NCBI RefSeq assembly: GCF_014204715.1
Contig: NZ_JACHLY010000001.1
Location: forward strand, 930,001-994,000
DNA length: 64,000 nucleotides
From: Streptomonospora salina
GTDB lineage: Bacteria > Actinomycetota > Actinomycetes > Streptosporangiales > Streptosporangiaceae
Reading direction: 5' to 3'
The position numbers and the translations under genes were made by a program. The notes beneath the pieces were generated by a model, which was not told the DNA's origin, made no database searches, and saw nothing but the letters and a program-made list of their open reading frames with translations. Positions 27,687 to 37,657 of this stretch are shown piece after piece; the first letter of the stretch is position 1; each line of letters begins with the position of its first letter.

Positions 27687-28022
27687 TCAGGCGCCGGGCT
27701 GCTCGCCGGCCCCGGGCGCGGCGCCGCCGTCCTCGGGTGAGCGGCGCGCGAGCACTTCGAAGGCGCTGGGCTCGTTGTAGGCCGTCGACAGCAGCGGAAC
27801 CGCCGCCATGCGCACGTCGAAGTCCGACAGCGCCCGCCGGTAGGCGCCCGGGCCGTCCCATTCGGTGACCACGGTCCACAGCTGCGGATCGTCGGCGGCC
27901 CGCCCGATGCGCGATCCGCGGAATCCGGGGCGCCGGGACATCGCCTCGACGGCGGCCTCGGCGTCGGCGAGGAACGCGTCCTCCCCGCCGGAGGCGACGG
28001 TGTAGCGGGTGATCACGATCAC
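27687..28022 (-). CDS. ABM-domain (antibiotic biosynthesis monooxygenase-like) protein
   Basis: Small dimeric ferredoxin-like protein (111 aa). It begins [40 protein letters not shown]. The second half of the fold includes [20 protein letters not shown]. Such domains occur in heme-degrading enzymes, quinol monooxygenases and many proteins of unknown role; no heme-ligand signature stands out. The last 20 residues are a Gly/Ala/Pro tail. GTG at 28022 has AGGA seven nt upstream. The gene sits between tagF and glyS on the same strand. Confidence 0.75.
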   Translation of the reverse strand: MIVITRYTVASGGEDAFLADAEAAVEAMSRRPGFRGSRIGRAADDPQLWTVVTEWDGPGAYRRALSDFDVRMAAVPLLSTAYNEPSAFEVLARRSPEDGGAAPGAGEQPGA

Positions 28023-28069
28023 GGGCCCATCCTCTCACCCGCCGGGCGCGCGGGACCGATCGCGCGGGC

Positions 28070-28095
28070 CGCGCCGTGCGGGCCCGCACGGCGCG
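28070..28095 (-). terminator. Hairpin terminator after the tagF-like gene
   Basis: A 26-bp perfect palindrome with core GCGCCGTGCGGG and its complement meeting at 28082/28083. It begins 11 nt past the tagF-like stop. Confidence 0.6.
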
Positions 28096-28106
28096 CGGCG
28101 CGGCGC

Positions 28107-31100
28107 TCAGTCCGCACCGAAGACCCGGTCCGCGATCCGCGCGGCGGCGCTGCCGTCGTCCAGCGGGCAGAACTTCCCGGTGAAGGCCGAATACGCGTCA
28201 CGGTAGGACGCACCGACCTCGTCGACGTTCACCAATGCGTCGATGACGTCGTCGGAGTGCGACAGCAGCGGCCCGGGCGCCGTCTCCTCGAAGTCGAAGT
28301 AGAAGCCGCGCAGGTTGTCGCGGTAGCTCTCGATGTCGTAGGTGAAGAACAGCATCGGGCGGCCGGTGTTGGCGAAGTCGAACATCATCGACGAGTAGTC
28401 GGTGATCAGCACGTCGGTGATCAGGAACAGCTCCATGATCTCCGGGTACAGCGACACGTCGTAGACGAAGTCGCGCCCCACGATCGGCACGCTGTCGACG
28501 ACCCGCGGGTGGCGGCGCACCAGCAGCACGTGGTCGTCGCCGAGCTTCTCGTACATCCGCTGCAGGTCCAGGTGCAGATCCAGCTTGTGCTTGCCGCGGG
28601 TGTAGTACTTGTCGTCGCGCCACGTGGGTGCGTACAGCACCACCTTCTTGCCCTCGGGCAGGCCCAGGCGGCGGCGGGTGCGCTCGGCGATCTCGTCGCG
28701 CCGCGGCGAGAAGAAGATGTCGTTGCGCGGGTAGCCCGTCTCCAGGATCTCGCCCTCGAAGCGGAACGCGCGCCGCAGGATCGGGGTGGCCCACGGACTC
28801 GGCGAGACCAGGTAGTCCCACTGCCGGGTCTCCCAGGCCAGCTTCTCGTGGTAGTCGCGGGACTTGCCGCGGATGTTCTCGATGTCGAAGCCGATGCGCT
28901 TGAGCATCGATCCGTGCCAGGTCTGCACGACGACCTGGCCGGGGCGGCGGGTGAACCACGACGGCTGGCGGGAATTGGTCACCAGGTAGGAGCTGCGGGC
29001 CAGCGCCTCGTAGTAGTCGCGGCCGCTGTAGCGCACCGGGGCCAGGTCGTCGGGCAACGTCACCTGGCCGTCCTTGACCAGCCACGACATCGGGGAGTCG
29101 GCCCAGCCTCCGCGCGAGCGCAGTTCGGCGTAGATGCTGTGCGGGCTGTCGGAGAACTGGCGGCCGGTGTAGCTGTCGAAGAGGACTCCGGGCTCCAGCG
29201 GCTCCTCGCGCAGCACCGGGTAGACCGTGTCGCGCAGGCGCTGCTGGGCGTAGGTTCCCTTCTCCTCGGCACGCAGATCGCTGCCCACGCGGAGTACGGG
29301 GGTCTCGCTGCCGGTGTCCTCGAACGCATAGGTCCGCTCGGGGGTCTCCATGCGCAGCGGCAGGCGGCGCAGCAGATCAGCGTCGACCTCGGCGCCGATG
29401 TCGGTGGCCGGGCAGTCGCCGCGGCGCACCCGCGCCCACAGCTGGTAACTGCCCGCCGACAGCGGCAGCGTGCCCGAGAGCGTGGGGATGTCGGCGGGGG
29501 CGAACACGGCGCGGAAGGAGTCGCCGTCGCGCGTCAGCGACACGGAGTGCTCCTCGTCGCGCCCCAGCGCCTTGAACACCAGCTCGGCACCGGCGTGAGC
29601 GGAATAGGAGCCCTCCAGCACCAGATTGCGCCCCGACCACGACACGTCGCGCACCACGGGGTGGGCCCATCCGCCGCGCAGACGCAGGTAGCCGGTACTG
29701 GTGCGCTGCACGGCGACCTCGTGGTAGCCGTCCACGGCCGCGTAGGCGGCCGACTCGACGTCGTCGGGCACCACCACCGATGCGGTTCGGCCGTCGGGGG
29801 CCGCCAGCTCGGTCTCCCACGTCTCCTGGCGCAGCATGCGGGTGCCCTCGTCGACCGCGTTGTCGATCAGGTCGCCGACGGGCACCCGCGCGAAGAAGCG
29901 CGCCCCGTCGACGTCGAGGGGGTACTCCAGCCGCGCGGTCCCCGGAGAACGGGTCAGCCGCAAGTAGCGGGTCTCGGCCGCGGGCGGGGCGACGAACTCG
30001 CCGCCCAGCACCAGCTCCGGGCCGGGCCCGGAGCGGCTGAGGCGGTGCTCGGACAGCCGGGCCTGCACCGGCGCGACCGCGATGGACAGGCGGTCGCCGC
30101 TGTCCCAGGACGGGCGCACCCACACGTCGTCGGCGATCTCTCGGTAGGGCGGGCGCTCCGGCGGTCCGCTGACGGGGTTGCCCACGATGCGGCGGCGCAG
30201 CAGCCCGCGGTTGATCACCACCAGCTCCAGCTGCCAGCGGGACTCCCGCTGCCCGCGGCCGCGCAGCCGGGCCGGGTCGACGGTGATCTCGAAGCCGCCG
30301 TAGTCGTGCCGGGCGGCGGTGGGCACGTCGGGCAGCAGGTACTCGCCTGCGCGGCGCACCTTGACGGGCACGGCGATGCGCCGCCCCGTTCCGGTGTCGA
30401 CCGCGAAAGCGAACACCTGCTGCTGCCAGCGGCGGGCGGCGCGCAGGTGCACGATCCCCACCCGGCCGGAGACCACCAGCCGCCCGTCGCGCCACTCGAC
30501 GGACTCGGTCTTCTGCCGGACCTTGAGCTCGCTGTCGGCGCGGTATACGTCGCGGGGAACACCCGCGCCGGCGTCCTCGAAGAAGGGGTAGCGGATGTAG
30601 TAATGCAAGCCGCGGCGGACGACCGGCGTCTTCTTGAGCTCGACGCTCTTCTGGAACACGACGGTCTCCAGCAGGCGCTCCTCCTGGCGCTTGCGCACCA
30701 GGAAGTAGTTCAGCCGGTGCAGCGGCGCGAGGCCGTCCAGGACCTCGCGCGAGACCGTGTCCAGGTAGGCGTTGGCCAGATCGAGGAAGCGCCCGCGGGC
30801 GTCGTCGTCGGCGTCGTCCAGGCGCAGCAGGATCGACCGCAGGTCGCTGCGCAGCGCGCGGCTGTCCCACAGGTCGCGGTCGGAGCCGGTGAGCGCATCG
30901 GAGAGCGCGGCGAGCGCGGCGATCCGCCGGGCCAGAGCGGGGGCTGCGCTGAAGTCGTCGCCGCCGGCGCGGTCGCGTGCCAGGTGGACGGGGGCCTCCA
31001 GGACGTCCGTTCCGCGGGCGGCGAAGTACGCCCGCACCACGTCCAGGTCGGTGTCGCGGTCGGCCCCCGCGGGGGCGAAGCCGCCGGCGGGCAGGCGGTC

Positions 31101-31787
31101 CCAGAACGTCCGCCGCCACAGCTTGTTGCCGTGGAACCGGTCGACGAGCAGAGCCGGCAGCGCGTGCGGGTCCGTCGCGGTGCGCGTATCGCCGAAGACG
31201 CTGCGGTGGGCGGAGGAGGGGCGCGATCCCAGCTCGTTGAACCGGTAGATGTCGCCGGTGGCGAGGTCGGAGCCGGACTCGTCGAGGCTGCCGCCCAGGT
31301 AGGACAGGGCGTAGCTGCTCAGCATGTCGCCGCCGCGCAGGAACAGCAGGTAGTCCCCCGAGGACGCGGCGGCGCCCAGCGACCGGGCCGCGCGGTGGGA
31401 ATCGGCGGTCTCCGCCGACAGCGACACCGCCGACCCGGCGGGCGGGTCGGCGGCGAACTCGCGGGCGGCGGCCAGCCCTTCGGAGCGGACGGTGTCGACC
31501 GCCTCGTCGCTGTCCTCCTCGGGCGACTCCTGCGACTCTTCGGCGTCGGCCCGGGTTTGGCCGTCGGCCCCGTCGGGATCGTCGGGATCGATGTCGACGC
31601 CCGCCGAAGCGGGATCAGCGCCGCCGGTCTCCGCGTCGCCGTCGGCGGGGCCGGTGCGAGGCGCCACGGGTACAAGGACGACTTCGACGTCGTCGTGGCG
31701 CTGATCCTGGCGCGCCAGAGAATCGAAACTGTCGTGCAGATGCGGCTCGGTGACGTCGAAAGTCACGATCACACTGAACTTCGGCAC
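28107..31787 (-). CDS. CDP-glycerol:glycerophosphotransferase-like polymerase with N-terminal glycosyltransferase domain (TagF-type)
   Basis: A 1226-aa protein probably building a teichoic-acid or related glycerophosphate polymer at the inner membrane face. The N-terminus ([30 protein letters not shown]) is a family 2 glycosyltransferase-like domain. It is interrupted at about residues 43-95 by an Asp/Glu/Ser-rich, probably disordered insertion. The middle is beta-rich repeats. The last 270 residues are the glycerophosphotransferase, with [32 protein letters not shown] and [20 protein letters not shown]. No teichoic acid neighbours are present. It may be in an operon with the ABM gene. Confidence 0.85.
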   Translation of the reverse strand: MPKFSVIVTFDVTEPHLHDSFDSLARQDQRHDDVEVVLVPVAPRTGPADGDAETGGADPASAGVDIDPDDPDGADGQTRADAEESQESPEEDSDEAVDTVRSEGLAAAREFAADPPAGSAVSLSAETADSHRAARSLGAAASSGDYLLFLRGGDMLSSYALSYLGGSLDESGSDLATGDIYRFNELGSRPSSAHRSVFGDTRTATDPHALPALLVDRFHGNKLWRRTFWDRLPAGGFAPAGADRDTDLDVVRAYFAARGTDVLEAPVHLARDRAGGDDFSAAPALARRIAALAALSDALTGSDRDLWDSRALRSDLRSILLRLDDADDDARGRFLDLANAYLDTVSREVLDGLAPLHRLNYFLVRKRQEERLLETVVFQKSVELKKTPVVRRGLHYYIRYPFFEDAGAGVPRDVYRADSELKVRQKTESVEWRDGRLVVSGRVGIVHLRAARRWQQQVFAFAVDTGTGRRIAVPVKVRRAGEYLLPDVPTAARHDYGGFEITVDPARLRGRGQRESRWQLELVVINRGLLRRRIVGNPVSGPPERPPYREIADDVWVRPSWDSGDRLSIAVAPVQARLSEHRLSRSGPGPELVLGGEFVAPPAAETRYLRLTRSPGTARLEYPLDVDGARFFARVPVGDLIDNAVDEGTRMLRQETWETELAAPDGRTASVVVPDDVESAAYAAVDGYHEVAVQRTSTGYLRLRGGWAHPVVRDVSWSGRNLVLEGSYSAHAGAELVFKALGRDEEHSVSLTRDGDSFRAVFAPADIPTLSGTLPLSAGSYQLWARVRRGDCPATDIGAEVDADLLRRLPLRMETPERTYAFEDTGSETPVLRVGSDLRAEEKGTYAQQRLRDTVYPVLREEPLEPGVLFDSYTGRQFSDSPHSIYAELRSRGGWADSPMSWLVKDGQVTLPDDLAPVRYSGRDYYEALARSSYLVTNSRQPSWFTRRPGQVVVQTWHGSMLKRIGFDIENIRGKSRDYHEKLAWETRQWDYLVSPSPWATPILRRAFRFEGEILETGYPRNDIFFSPRRDEIAERTRRRLGLPEGKKVVLYAPTWRDDKYYTRGKHKLDLHLDLQRMYEKLGDDHVLLVRRHPRVVDSVPIVGRDFVYDVSLYPEIMELFLITDVLITDYSSMMFDFANTGRPMLFFTYDIESYRDNLRGFYFDFEETAPGPLLSHSDDVIDALVNVDEVGASYRDAYSAFTGKFCPLDDGSAAARIADRVFGAD

Positions 31788-32440
31788 GGAAAAGATATCT
31801 CCCGACGTGTCTGCTACGGAGCACGAAGATCGGACGGCGGGGGATCGCGGTGGCGTCGGAACGACAACCTAGGTCACCGCGAGTAAGCGACCGGTAAACC
31901 TCCGACACTGCCACAGGAACCCGCACGAGTCGGCCGCCGCCCCTCGACCGGGAACGGAGCCGCTGCGGCCGCCCACCGCCTTCTCCGCAGGCCTCCAGGG
32001 TCTCCCCCGCCCTGGCTGTGCACCACCGTGTCTATCGTCGGCAGCTTGGATTTCGCTGTGAACGCACAGAGCAGCACGTGACACGGGCGCGCGGCGCGGA
32101 GCGAGGAGCCTTCCCGCTCGACGGCGGCTCCGCCCCGGCGAACAGAATAGCGCCATCGGGCGGGCCGCCGCACGACCGGGCACACGGCACCGCTCGTGGT
32201 CGTCCGCCGAGCGCGGGGAGTCCGTGCGGCGGCAGGCTGTGCGCGACGCGTCTCCGGCGGGCGGGTGCTCGCTCGCAGCGCGAACTGCGCGCCGTTACCG
32301 CAGTCTTCGGAGGCAACGGATCGTGAGCGGTGCCCCGGAGGTGCCGTCCCCACCGTTGAGGGCGGCGAGTCCCCGGGCCTAAGCTTCCGGAGCAGGAGCC
32401 TCCGCGGCGGGGCGCGGAGGCGGAACGGGCGGAGGAGACG
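31788..32440. other. Long divergent intergenic region, 653 bp
   Basis: No gene with acceptable codons and ribosome site was found. The 100 bp next to the tagF-like start is less GC-rich and probably contains its promoter. Copy B of the dispersed element lies at 32267-32309. The rest shows nothing I can name. Confidence 0.5.
32267..32309. repeat. Dispersed intergenic element, copy B
   Basis: A 43-bp core with 34 identities to 17783-17825, in the same orientation. Further shared blocks GGTGCC and TCCCCGGGC follow within about 80 bp. Found only in non-coding DNA in this window. Confidence 0.6.
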
Positions 32441-32833
32441 GTGTCGGCCGAAAGCGATAGGCGGCGAACGGGCCGGTCCGCCGGCCACGACGGCGCGGCG
32501 GGGGCCTCGCGGCCGCTGCCGCAGGGAGACACGTTCTACACACCGGGTGCCGGGCGGGTGCGCCGGGAGATCGAGCGGCGCAGCGCGGTCGCGCTGGTGT
32601 GGCTGCACAATGCGCCGGGCCTGCTGCTGCCGGCGACGGTCGGCGCGGTCCTCATCGCGGGCCTGGTGGTGTCGGGCGTGATCGGCGCCGCACTGCTGGT
32701 CCTGCTCGCCGCCTTCTTCGGGTGGCTGGCGTTTCTGGCCTGGCCGCGCCTGCGCAGCGGCGAACGGGCGATGCGCGTCGTGGCGGTCGGGGTGCTGCTC
32801 GGGCTGGGGCTGCTGCAGAGCGGCGTGTTCTGA
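32441..32833 (+). CDS. Small two-helix membrane protein, DUF6703-like
   Basis: 130-aa protein. Residues 1-45 are a charged cytoplasmic part with PLPQGDTFYTPGAGRVRREIERRSAVALVW, which resembles DUF6703 proteins of actinobacteria. Two hydrophobic segments follow (about 58-95), then a basic turn and a third weaker segment at the end. GGAGG five nt before GTG 32441 is a strong ribosome site. It lies 85 nt upstream of znuC on the same strand but has its own gap and promoter space. Function unknown; I do not infer a zinc role from position alone. Confidence 0.7.
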   Translation: MSAESDRRRTGRSAGHDGAAGASRPLPQGDTFYTPGAGRVRREIERRSAVALVWLHNAPGLLLPATVGAVLIAGLVVSGVIGAALLVLLAAFFGWLAFLAWPRLRSGERAMRVVAVGVLLGLGLLQSGVF

Positions 32834-32883
32834 CGCGGGGCGCCGGCGGCCTCCCGCCCCGCCGGTACCGCTTTCACCCAATT

Positions 32884-32919
32884 TTGACAATCGTTTTCGT
32901 TTTCGCGATACTCGGAACG
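32884..32919 (+). promoter_or_regulatory. znuC promoter with Zur-like box; predicted leaderless start
   Basis: -35 TTGACA (32884-32889), 17-bp spacer, -10 GATACT (32907-32912). Seven bases beyond the -10 lies the GTG start codon at 32919, so transcription and translation probably begin at the same base. TGACAATCGTTTTCG at 32885-32899 resembles the actinobacterial Zur box (TGAAAATNATTTTCA) and overlaps the -35 and spacer, so Zn-loaded Zur would block RNA polymerase. Confidence 0.75.
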
Positions 32920-33728
32920 TGTCCACCGCTACCACCGGCACGGCGCCGGCCCCCGCCGTCCGCGTGGCCGACGCCGCCGTCGCCTACGACAACGCGGCCG
33001 TCCTCAGCGGGGTGAGCCTCGACGTCCCCGCCGGCGAGACCGTGGCCGTCCTCGGCTCCAACGGCTCGGGCAAATCCACGCTGATGCGCGCCATGCTGGG
33101 CCTGGTGCCGCTGTCCGCCGGAAGCGTCGAACTGCACGGCACGCCGCTGCACCGCTTCCGCGAGTGGGGCCGGATCGGCTACGTGCCCCAGCGCCTGTCG
33201 GCCGGAGGCGGCGTTCCCGCCACCGTGCGCGAAGTCGTGGCCTCCGGTCAGGTCGTCCGGCGCCGGCGGCTGCACCGCGCCACCGCCGGCGAGCGCGCCG
33301 CCGTGGACGAAGCGCTCGCAGCCGTCGACCTCGCCGACCGCGCGCGCGACTCCGTGCACGAGCTCTCCGGGGGCCAGCAGCAGCGGGTGCTCATCGCCCG
33401 CGCGCTGGCGGCGCGCCCCGACACCTTCTTCATGGACGAGCCCATGGCCGGCGTCGACGCCGCCAGCCAGCGCGCGCTCGCCCGCACCGTCACCCGACTG
33501 AGCGGCCAGGGCGCCACCGTCGTACTCGTGCTGCACGAGCTCGGCCCGCTGGAGCCGCTGATCGGCCGCAGCGTCGTGCTCTCCGGCGGGGGGATCGTGC
33601 ACGACGGGCCCCCGCCCCGCCCCGAAGGCGAGTGCGCGCGCCCCGGGCACGAGCACGTCCACCCGCACGCCGATCCCGACCCCGCCTCGGGCGCCCTTCC
33701 CGACATCGAGGTGCCCCGCCGTGACTGA
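32919..33728 (+). CDS. znuC: Zinc ABC transporter ATP-binding protein
   Basis: 269-aa ATPase of a high-affinity zinc (or zinc/manganese) importer. Walker A is GSNGSGKST near residue 48, the signature is LSGGQQQRVLIARAL and Walker B is TFFMDEPMAGVD, with switch His in VLVLHEL. The C-terminus is His-rich (PGHEHVHPHADPDP), a plausible metal-sensing or storage tail. First gene of znuC-znuB-zur and overlaps znuB by 8 nt. No zinc-binding lipoprotein gene is adjacent. The operon has a Zur-like box and a predicted leaderless mRNA. Confidence 0.9.
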   Translation: MSTATTGTAPAPAVRVADAAVAYDNAAVLSGVSLDVPAGETVAVLGSNGSGKSTLMRAMLGLVPLSAGSVELHGTPLHRFREWGRIGYVPQRLSAGGGVPATVREVVASGQVVRRRRLHRATAGERAAVDEALAAVDLADRARDSVHELSGGQQQRVLIARALAARPDTFFMDEPMAGVDAASQRALARTVTRLSGQGATVVLVLHELGPLEPLIGRSVVLSGGGIVHDGPPPRPEGECARPGHEHVHPHADPDPASGALPDIEVPRRD

Positions 33729-34620
33729 GATGCTCCAACTGGACTTCATGCGCCGGGCCCTGCTGGCCGCCGTTCTGGTGGGCATGGTCGCACCGGTCAT
33801 CGGCACGTTCCTGGTGCAGCGCCGGTTGGCGCTGCTGGGCGACGGCATCGGCCACGTGGCGCTCACGGGCGTCGCTCTGGGGTTCCTCACCAGCACCTCC
33901 CCGGTCGTCACCGCGGCGATCGTCTCCGCGATCGGCGCCGGACTGATCGAGCTCGTCCGGGTGCGCGCGCGCACCAGCGGCGACGTCGCCCTGGCCCTGC
34001 TGTTCTACGGCGGCATCGCCGGTGGCGTGCTGCTGATCGGGCTGGCCCCGGGCACCACGACCGCCACCCTGACCGCCTACCTGTTCGGCTCCGTCAGCAC
34101 CGTCAGCAGCGGCGACATCGCGATGGTGGCGGTGCTGGCGGTGCTGGTGCTGGGCACCGTGGGCTACTTCGGCCGCGAGCTGTTCGTGCTGTGCCAGGAC
34201 GAGGAGACGGCCCGCGCCCACGGCCTCCCGGTGCGCATGCTGAGCCTGGTCATCGCGGTCACGGCGGCCCTGACGGTCGTCCTGGCGATGCGGGTGGTGG
34301 GCGTGCTGCTGGTCAGCGCACTGATGGTGGTGCCGGTGGCCGCGGCGCAACAGCTCAGCCGCAGTTTCCGCGTGACCCTCGCACTGGCGGTGGCGATCGG
34401 GGTCGCCGCGGCGCTGGGCGGCCTGTCCACCGCCTTCTACGCCGACGTCGCACCCGGAGCGGCCATCGTGCTGCTGGCCCTGGGCGTGTTCGCGGCGGCC
34501 GTAGCGGCGGGCTATCTGCTGCGCAGCGCGCGGGGCGCTGCGCGCGGGCCCCGCGGCACCGCAGGAACACCCGCTGCGGGTACGATTCCCCAGACCGAGC
34601 AGGGGGGCATTACGTCATGA
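33721..34620 (+). CDS. znuB: Zinc ABC transporter permease
   Basis: 299-aa permease of the ABC-3 family with about eight hydrophobic segments. Family features are the start FMRRALLAAVLVGMVAPVIG, RRLALLGDGIGHVALTGVALGF and the C-terminal YADVAPGAAIVLLALGVF. GTG at 33721 lies inside the end of znuC, so the two are translationally coupled; an ATG three codons later is possible. The last 30 residues are a charged tail, and the stop overlaps the zur ATG. Confidence 0.92.
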   Translation: MTEMLQLDFMRRALLAAVLVGMVAPVIGTFLVQRRLALLGDGIGHVALTGVALGFLTSTSPVVTAAIVSAIGAGLIELVRVRARTSGDVALALLFYGGIAGGVLLIGLAPGTTTATLTAYLFGSVSTVSSGDIAMVAVLAVLVLGTVGYFGRELFVLCQDEETARAHGLPVRMLSLVIAVTAALTVVLAMRVVGVLLVSALMVVPVAAAQQLSRSFRVTLALAVAIGVAAALGGLSTAFYADVAPGAAIVLLALGVFAAAVAAGYLLRSARGAARGPRGTAGTPAAGTIPQTEQGGITS

Positions 34621-34994
34621 GTACACGACGCGAGACAGTTCGCCAGGCCCTCAACGAGAGCACCGGGTTCCGCAGCGCCCAGGACCTGTACGCGGACCTG
34701 CGCTCGGAGGGCTCCAAGATCGGCCTGACCACGGTATACCGGGCGTTGCAGACCCTCAGCGACTCCGGCGAGATCGACGTGCTGCGCACCGACGACGGCG
34801 AAGCCGTCTACCGCGCCTGCATCACCGACACCCATCACCACCATCTGGTCTGCCGCGGTTGCGGCAAGGCCGTCGAGGTCGAAGGGCCGCAGGTGGAACG
34901 CTGGGCCGAGACCGTGGGCACGCAGCACGGATTCACCGGCATCACGCACACCGTCGAGGTGTTCGGTACCTGCGCGGCGTGCGCCACCGCCTGA
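34617..34994 (+). CDS. zur: Zinc uptake regulator, Fur family
   Basis: 125-aa Fur-family repressor. A winged-helix DNA-binding half (residues 1-65, with TTVYRALQTLSDSGEIDVL) is followed by a dimerisation half. Cys79/Cys82 and Cys119/Cys122 form the structural zinc site, and the HHHH run at 73-76 belongs to the sensory site. It overlaps znuB by 4 nt (ATGA). Position with a zinc importer and a Zur-like box at the operon promoter supports Zur rather than Fur. Zn-Zur would then repress its own operon (inference). Confidence 0.92.
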   Translation: MSTRRETVRQALNESTGFRSAQDLYADLRSEGSKIGLTTVYRALQTLSDSGEIDVLRTDDGEAVYRACITDTHHHHLVCRGCGKAVEVEGPQVERWAETVGTQHGFTGITHTVEVFGTCAACATA

Positions 34995-34996
34995 AA

Positions 34997-35033
34997 AGCC
35001 GCCGGGGATCCGGCCGCGCACGGCGGGGCGGCT
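34997..35033. terminator. Bidirectional hairpin between zur and SGNH hydrolase gene
   Basis: Arms AGCCGCC (34997-35003) and GGCGGCT (35027-35033), preceded by AAA on the plus strand, lie in the 38-bp gap between convergent genes. The right arm touches the hydrolase stop codon. Confidence 0.45.
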
Positions 35034-35848
35034 CAGTTCCCGGGGCCGGCCGGCTGCAGCGGTTCCAGCTCGGGGCGCTTGGGTTCGATCCCGTCTCCCG
35101 AGGAACGCCCGGTCAGCCGCCGCCCGATCCACGGCACCAGGTGCTCCCGGGCCCACACCAGGTCCTCCCGGCGGGCGGACCGCCACGGCCGCGGGGTTGC
35201 GGCGGGCCAGGGTTCGCGCCAGTCGGCGGGCGTGTCCGCACCGAGGACCTCGCAGACCCGCAGCGCGATTCGGCGGTGCCCCTCGGCCGAGAGGTGCAGC
35301 CGGTCGCGGCTCCAGGCCTGGCGGTCGCGCAGCACGTGCATGCCCCACAGGTCCACCACGTCGCAGCCGTAGTCGTCGGCGACCGCCCGCACGTGCATGT
35401 TGTAGGTGGCCACTTTGCCGCGCAGGTGGCGCATGACCGGCTGGAAGCCGGTGTCCATGCCGGTGAAGACCACGATGCGCGCGCCGGTGGCGGCCAGTTT
35501 GCGGATCGCGGTTTCGAAGATCCGCGCCGTGGCGTCGGGGTCCGCACCGGGGCGGATGATGTCGTTTCCGCCGGCGCAGAAGGTGACCAGGTCCGGTTGC
35601 AGCTCGACGGCCCGCGGCACTTGGTGCCCGGTGACCTGCCGGATGAGTTTCCCGCGCACGGCCAGGTTGGCGTAGCGCACCTCGTCGCGATCCGCGGCGA
35701 GATGCTCGGCCAGCCGGTCGGCCCAGCCCCGGTACCGCACGGGCCCGGTGCCGTCGGTCTCACAACAGGGGTCGTCCAGACCTTCGGTGAAGCTGTCGCC
35801 CACGGCGACGTAGGAGATGATGTCGCTCCCGCTGGCAAACCCGCTCAT
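35033..35848 (-). CDS. SGNH/GDSL hydrolase, tandem copy 1
   Basis: 271-aa esterase/lipase-fold protein. Nucleophile Ser19 lies in VAVGDSFTEG. The Gly and Asn blocks are NLAVRGKL and CAGGNDI, and the catalytic Asp/His pair is DRLHLSAEGH. There is no signal peptide, so it is probably cytoplasmic. The C-terminus has [21 protein letters not shown], shared almost word for word with the copy at 35979-36800. ATG 35848 is preferred over a GTG eight codons upstream. Substrate unknown. Confidence 0.9.
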   Translation of the reverse strand: MSGFASGSDIISYVAVGDSFTEGLDDPCCETDGTGPVRYRGWADRLAEHLAADRDEVRYANLAVRGKLIRQVTGHQVPRAVELQPDLVTFCAGGNDIIRPGADPDATARIFETAIRKLAATGARIVVFTGMDTGFQPVMRHLRGKVATYNMHVRAVADDYGCDVVDLWGMHVLRDRQAWSRDRLHLSAEGHRRIALRVCEVLGADTPADWREPWPAATPRPWRSARREDLVWAREHLVPWIGRRLTGRSSGDGIEPKRPELEPLQPAGPGN

Positions 35849-35978
35849 GCTTCCCGATGATGCACCCGCCACCTCGGGTTACGCGACAGTAGGTTCGGGG
35901 TTGAGCGGCCTCTGTTGCGACTGTCACGGTCGACCGCCCGCCCCCGGTGCGGGCCCCGGACCGGTTCCGGCCGGCGCG

Positions 35979-36800
35979 CTACCGCGGCGGCTCGGCGGAG
36001 CGGTGCGGCGTCAGGTACTGCAGGTCCGGGCGTTTGGCGGAGACGTGGTCACCGGAGGACCGCCCGGTCAGGCGCCTGCCGATCCAGGGAACCAGGTGCT
36101 CGCGGGCCCACTGCGCGTCGGCGCGGCGCGCGGTGCGGCGGTCGGCCGGCGGCACGGGCGGCCACGGGGCGTCACCGTCGTCCTCGACCGGGAGCCCCAG
36201 GATCGCGCAGACCTTCAGCGCGAGCCTGCGGTGGCCCTCGGGGGACATGTGCAACCGGTCGGCGTCCCAGGCGCGCGTGTCGGTCAGCGTGTCCATCGAC
36301 CACTGGTCGACCAAGTAGCAGCCGTAGTGGTCGGCGATGGCGCGCACGTTGAGGTAGTACCGCGCGAACGTGCCGATACGCAGGCGCATGAAGCCGCCGC
36401 TGACGTTGACGCCGGTGAACAGCACGACATCGGACCCCGTGTCCCGGAGCCGGCGCACCGCCTGCTCCAGTACCCGGGCGAGCCGGTCGGGGTCGCCGCC
36501 GGGCCGAAGCAGGTCGTTGCCGCCCGCGGAGAGCGTCACGAGATCCGGGGCCATCTCGACGGCCCGGGGCAGCTGGTCGCCGACGATCTGGTTCATCAGT
36601 TTGCCGCGCACGGCCAGGTTGGCGTAGCGCAGCCCGGGGACCCGGCCGGCCAGGCGCTCGGCGACGCGGTCGGCCCATCCGCGGTAGCGGGGCGCACCGC
36701 CGGTCCGCTCGGTCGGGTAGGGATCGCCCACGCCTTCGGTGAAGCTGTCGCCCAGCGCGACGAAGTCGAGTGCGGGACGCCCGGTGTCCAGCAGGCTCAC
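35979..36800 (-). CDS. SGNH/GDSL hydrolase, tandem copy 2
   Basis: 273-aa paralogue of the adjacent hydrolase: Ser19 in [30 protein letters not shown] and [10 protein letters not shown]. It ends with the same [21 protein letters not shown] block followed by KRPDLQ. GTG at 36800 has AGGAGG four nt upstream and overlaps the uppS stop as GTGA, so it is in the recO-uppS transcript. Position after uppS hints at lipid or envelope metabolism, but no substrate can be read from the sequence. Confidence 0.9.
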   Translation of the reverse strand: MSLLDTGRPALDFVALGDSFTEGVGDPYPTERTGGAPRYRGWADRVAERLAGRVPGLRYANLAVRGKLMNQIVGDQLPRAVEMAPDLVTLSAGGNDLLRPGGDPDRLARVLEQAVRRLRDTGSDVVLFTGVNVSGGFMRLRIGTFARYYLNVRAIADHYGCYLVDQWSMDTLTDTRAWDADRLHMSPEGHRRLALKVCAILGLPVEDDGDAPWPPVPPADRRTARRADAQWAREHLVPWIGRRLTGRSSGDHVSAKRPDLQYLTPHRSAEPPR

Positions 36801-37657
36801 CGCGCCTCCTCGGTGTCCGGTCCGGCGTCCCGCTCGCCGGTCGCCGGACCGGGTTCGACCGGGTTGGGCACGGCCCCGCCGTAGCGGCGGTCGCGGCTGG
36901 CGTAGATCTCGCAGGCGTGCCAGAAGTGCCGCCGGTCGAAGTCGGGCCAGAGGGTGTCCAGGAAGACCATCTCGGCATAGGCCGACTGCCACAGCAGGAA
37001 GTTGGACGTGCGCTGCTCGCCGGAGGAACGCAGGAACAGATCGACGTCGGGCAGCTCGGGCTCGTCGAGGTGTTCGGCCAGCGTCGCCTCGGTGATGCGC
37101 TCCGGGTTGATCCTGCCCTCGGCGGCCTTGCGGGCGATGGCGGCGGCGGCGTCGGCGATCTCGGCCCGGCCGCCGTAGTTGACGCAGAACTGCAGGGTCA
37201 GCGCGGTGTTGTCCTTGGTCATCTCCTCGGCGTCCTCCAGCTCGGAGATGACGCTCTTCCACAGCCGCCCGCGCTTGCCGGCCCAGCGGACCCGCACCCC
37301 CATGGCGTGCAGCTCGTCGCGGCGGCGGCGGATCACCTCGCGGTTGAAGCCCATGAGGAAGCGGACCTCGTCGGGCGAGCGCTTCCAGTTCTCGGTGGAG
37401 AAGGCGTAGGACGACAGGCAGTCCACCCCCAGCTCCACGGCGCCCTCGACGACGTCGAACAGGGAGGTCTCACCGGCCCGGTGGCCCTCGGTGCGGGCCA
37501 GGCCGCGGTCCTTGGCCCAGCGGCCGTTGCCGTCCATGACGATGGCCACGTGGCGCGGGATCAGCTCCCGGGGCAGCTCCGGAGGCCGGGCCCCGCTGGC
37601 GTGGGGGTCGGGCGGGCGGTAGGCCCGGCTGGAGGAGGACAGGTTGAACAGGCTCAA
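36797..37657 (-). CDS. uppS: Isoprenyl (polyprenyl) diphosphate synthase, cis-prenyltransferase
   Basis: Elongates allylic diphosphates with isopentenyl diphosphate to make the polyprenyl carrier for cell-wall precursors. The 286-aa protein shows the pyrophosphate-binding [33 protein letters not shown] and the C-terminal [24 protein letters not shown]. The likely start is a TTG at 37657 overlapping the recO stop (TTGA), with GGAG five nt upstream. The next internal start would remove conserved sequence. Co-transcribed with recO and the SGNH gene. Confidence 0.94.
   Translation of the reverse strand: MSLFNLSSSSRAYRPPDPHASGARPPELPRELIPRHVAIVMDGNGRWAKDRGLARTEGHRAGETSLFDVVEGAVELGVDCLSSYAFSTENWKRSPDEVRFLMGFNREVIRRRRDELHAMGVRVRWAGKRGRLWKSVISELEDAEEMTKDNTALTLQFCVNYGGRAEIADAAAAIARKAAEGRINPERITEATLAEHLDEPELPDVDLFLRSSGEQRTSNFLLWQSAYAEMVFLDTLWPDFDRRHFWHACEIYASRDRRYGGAVPNPVEPGPATGERDAGPDTEEAR

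Noticed and set aside
28257-31886. Plus-strand frame of about 1200 codons opposite the tagF-like gene
   Set aside because: Shadow frame; no motifs, no ribosome site, and the opposite strand encodes clear conserved domains.
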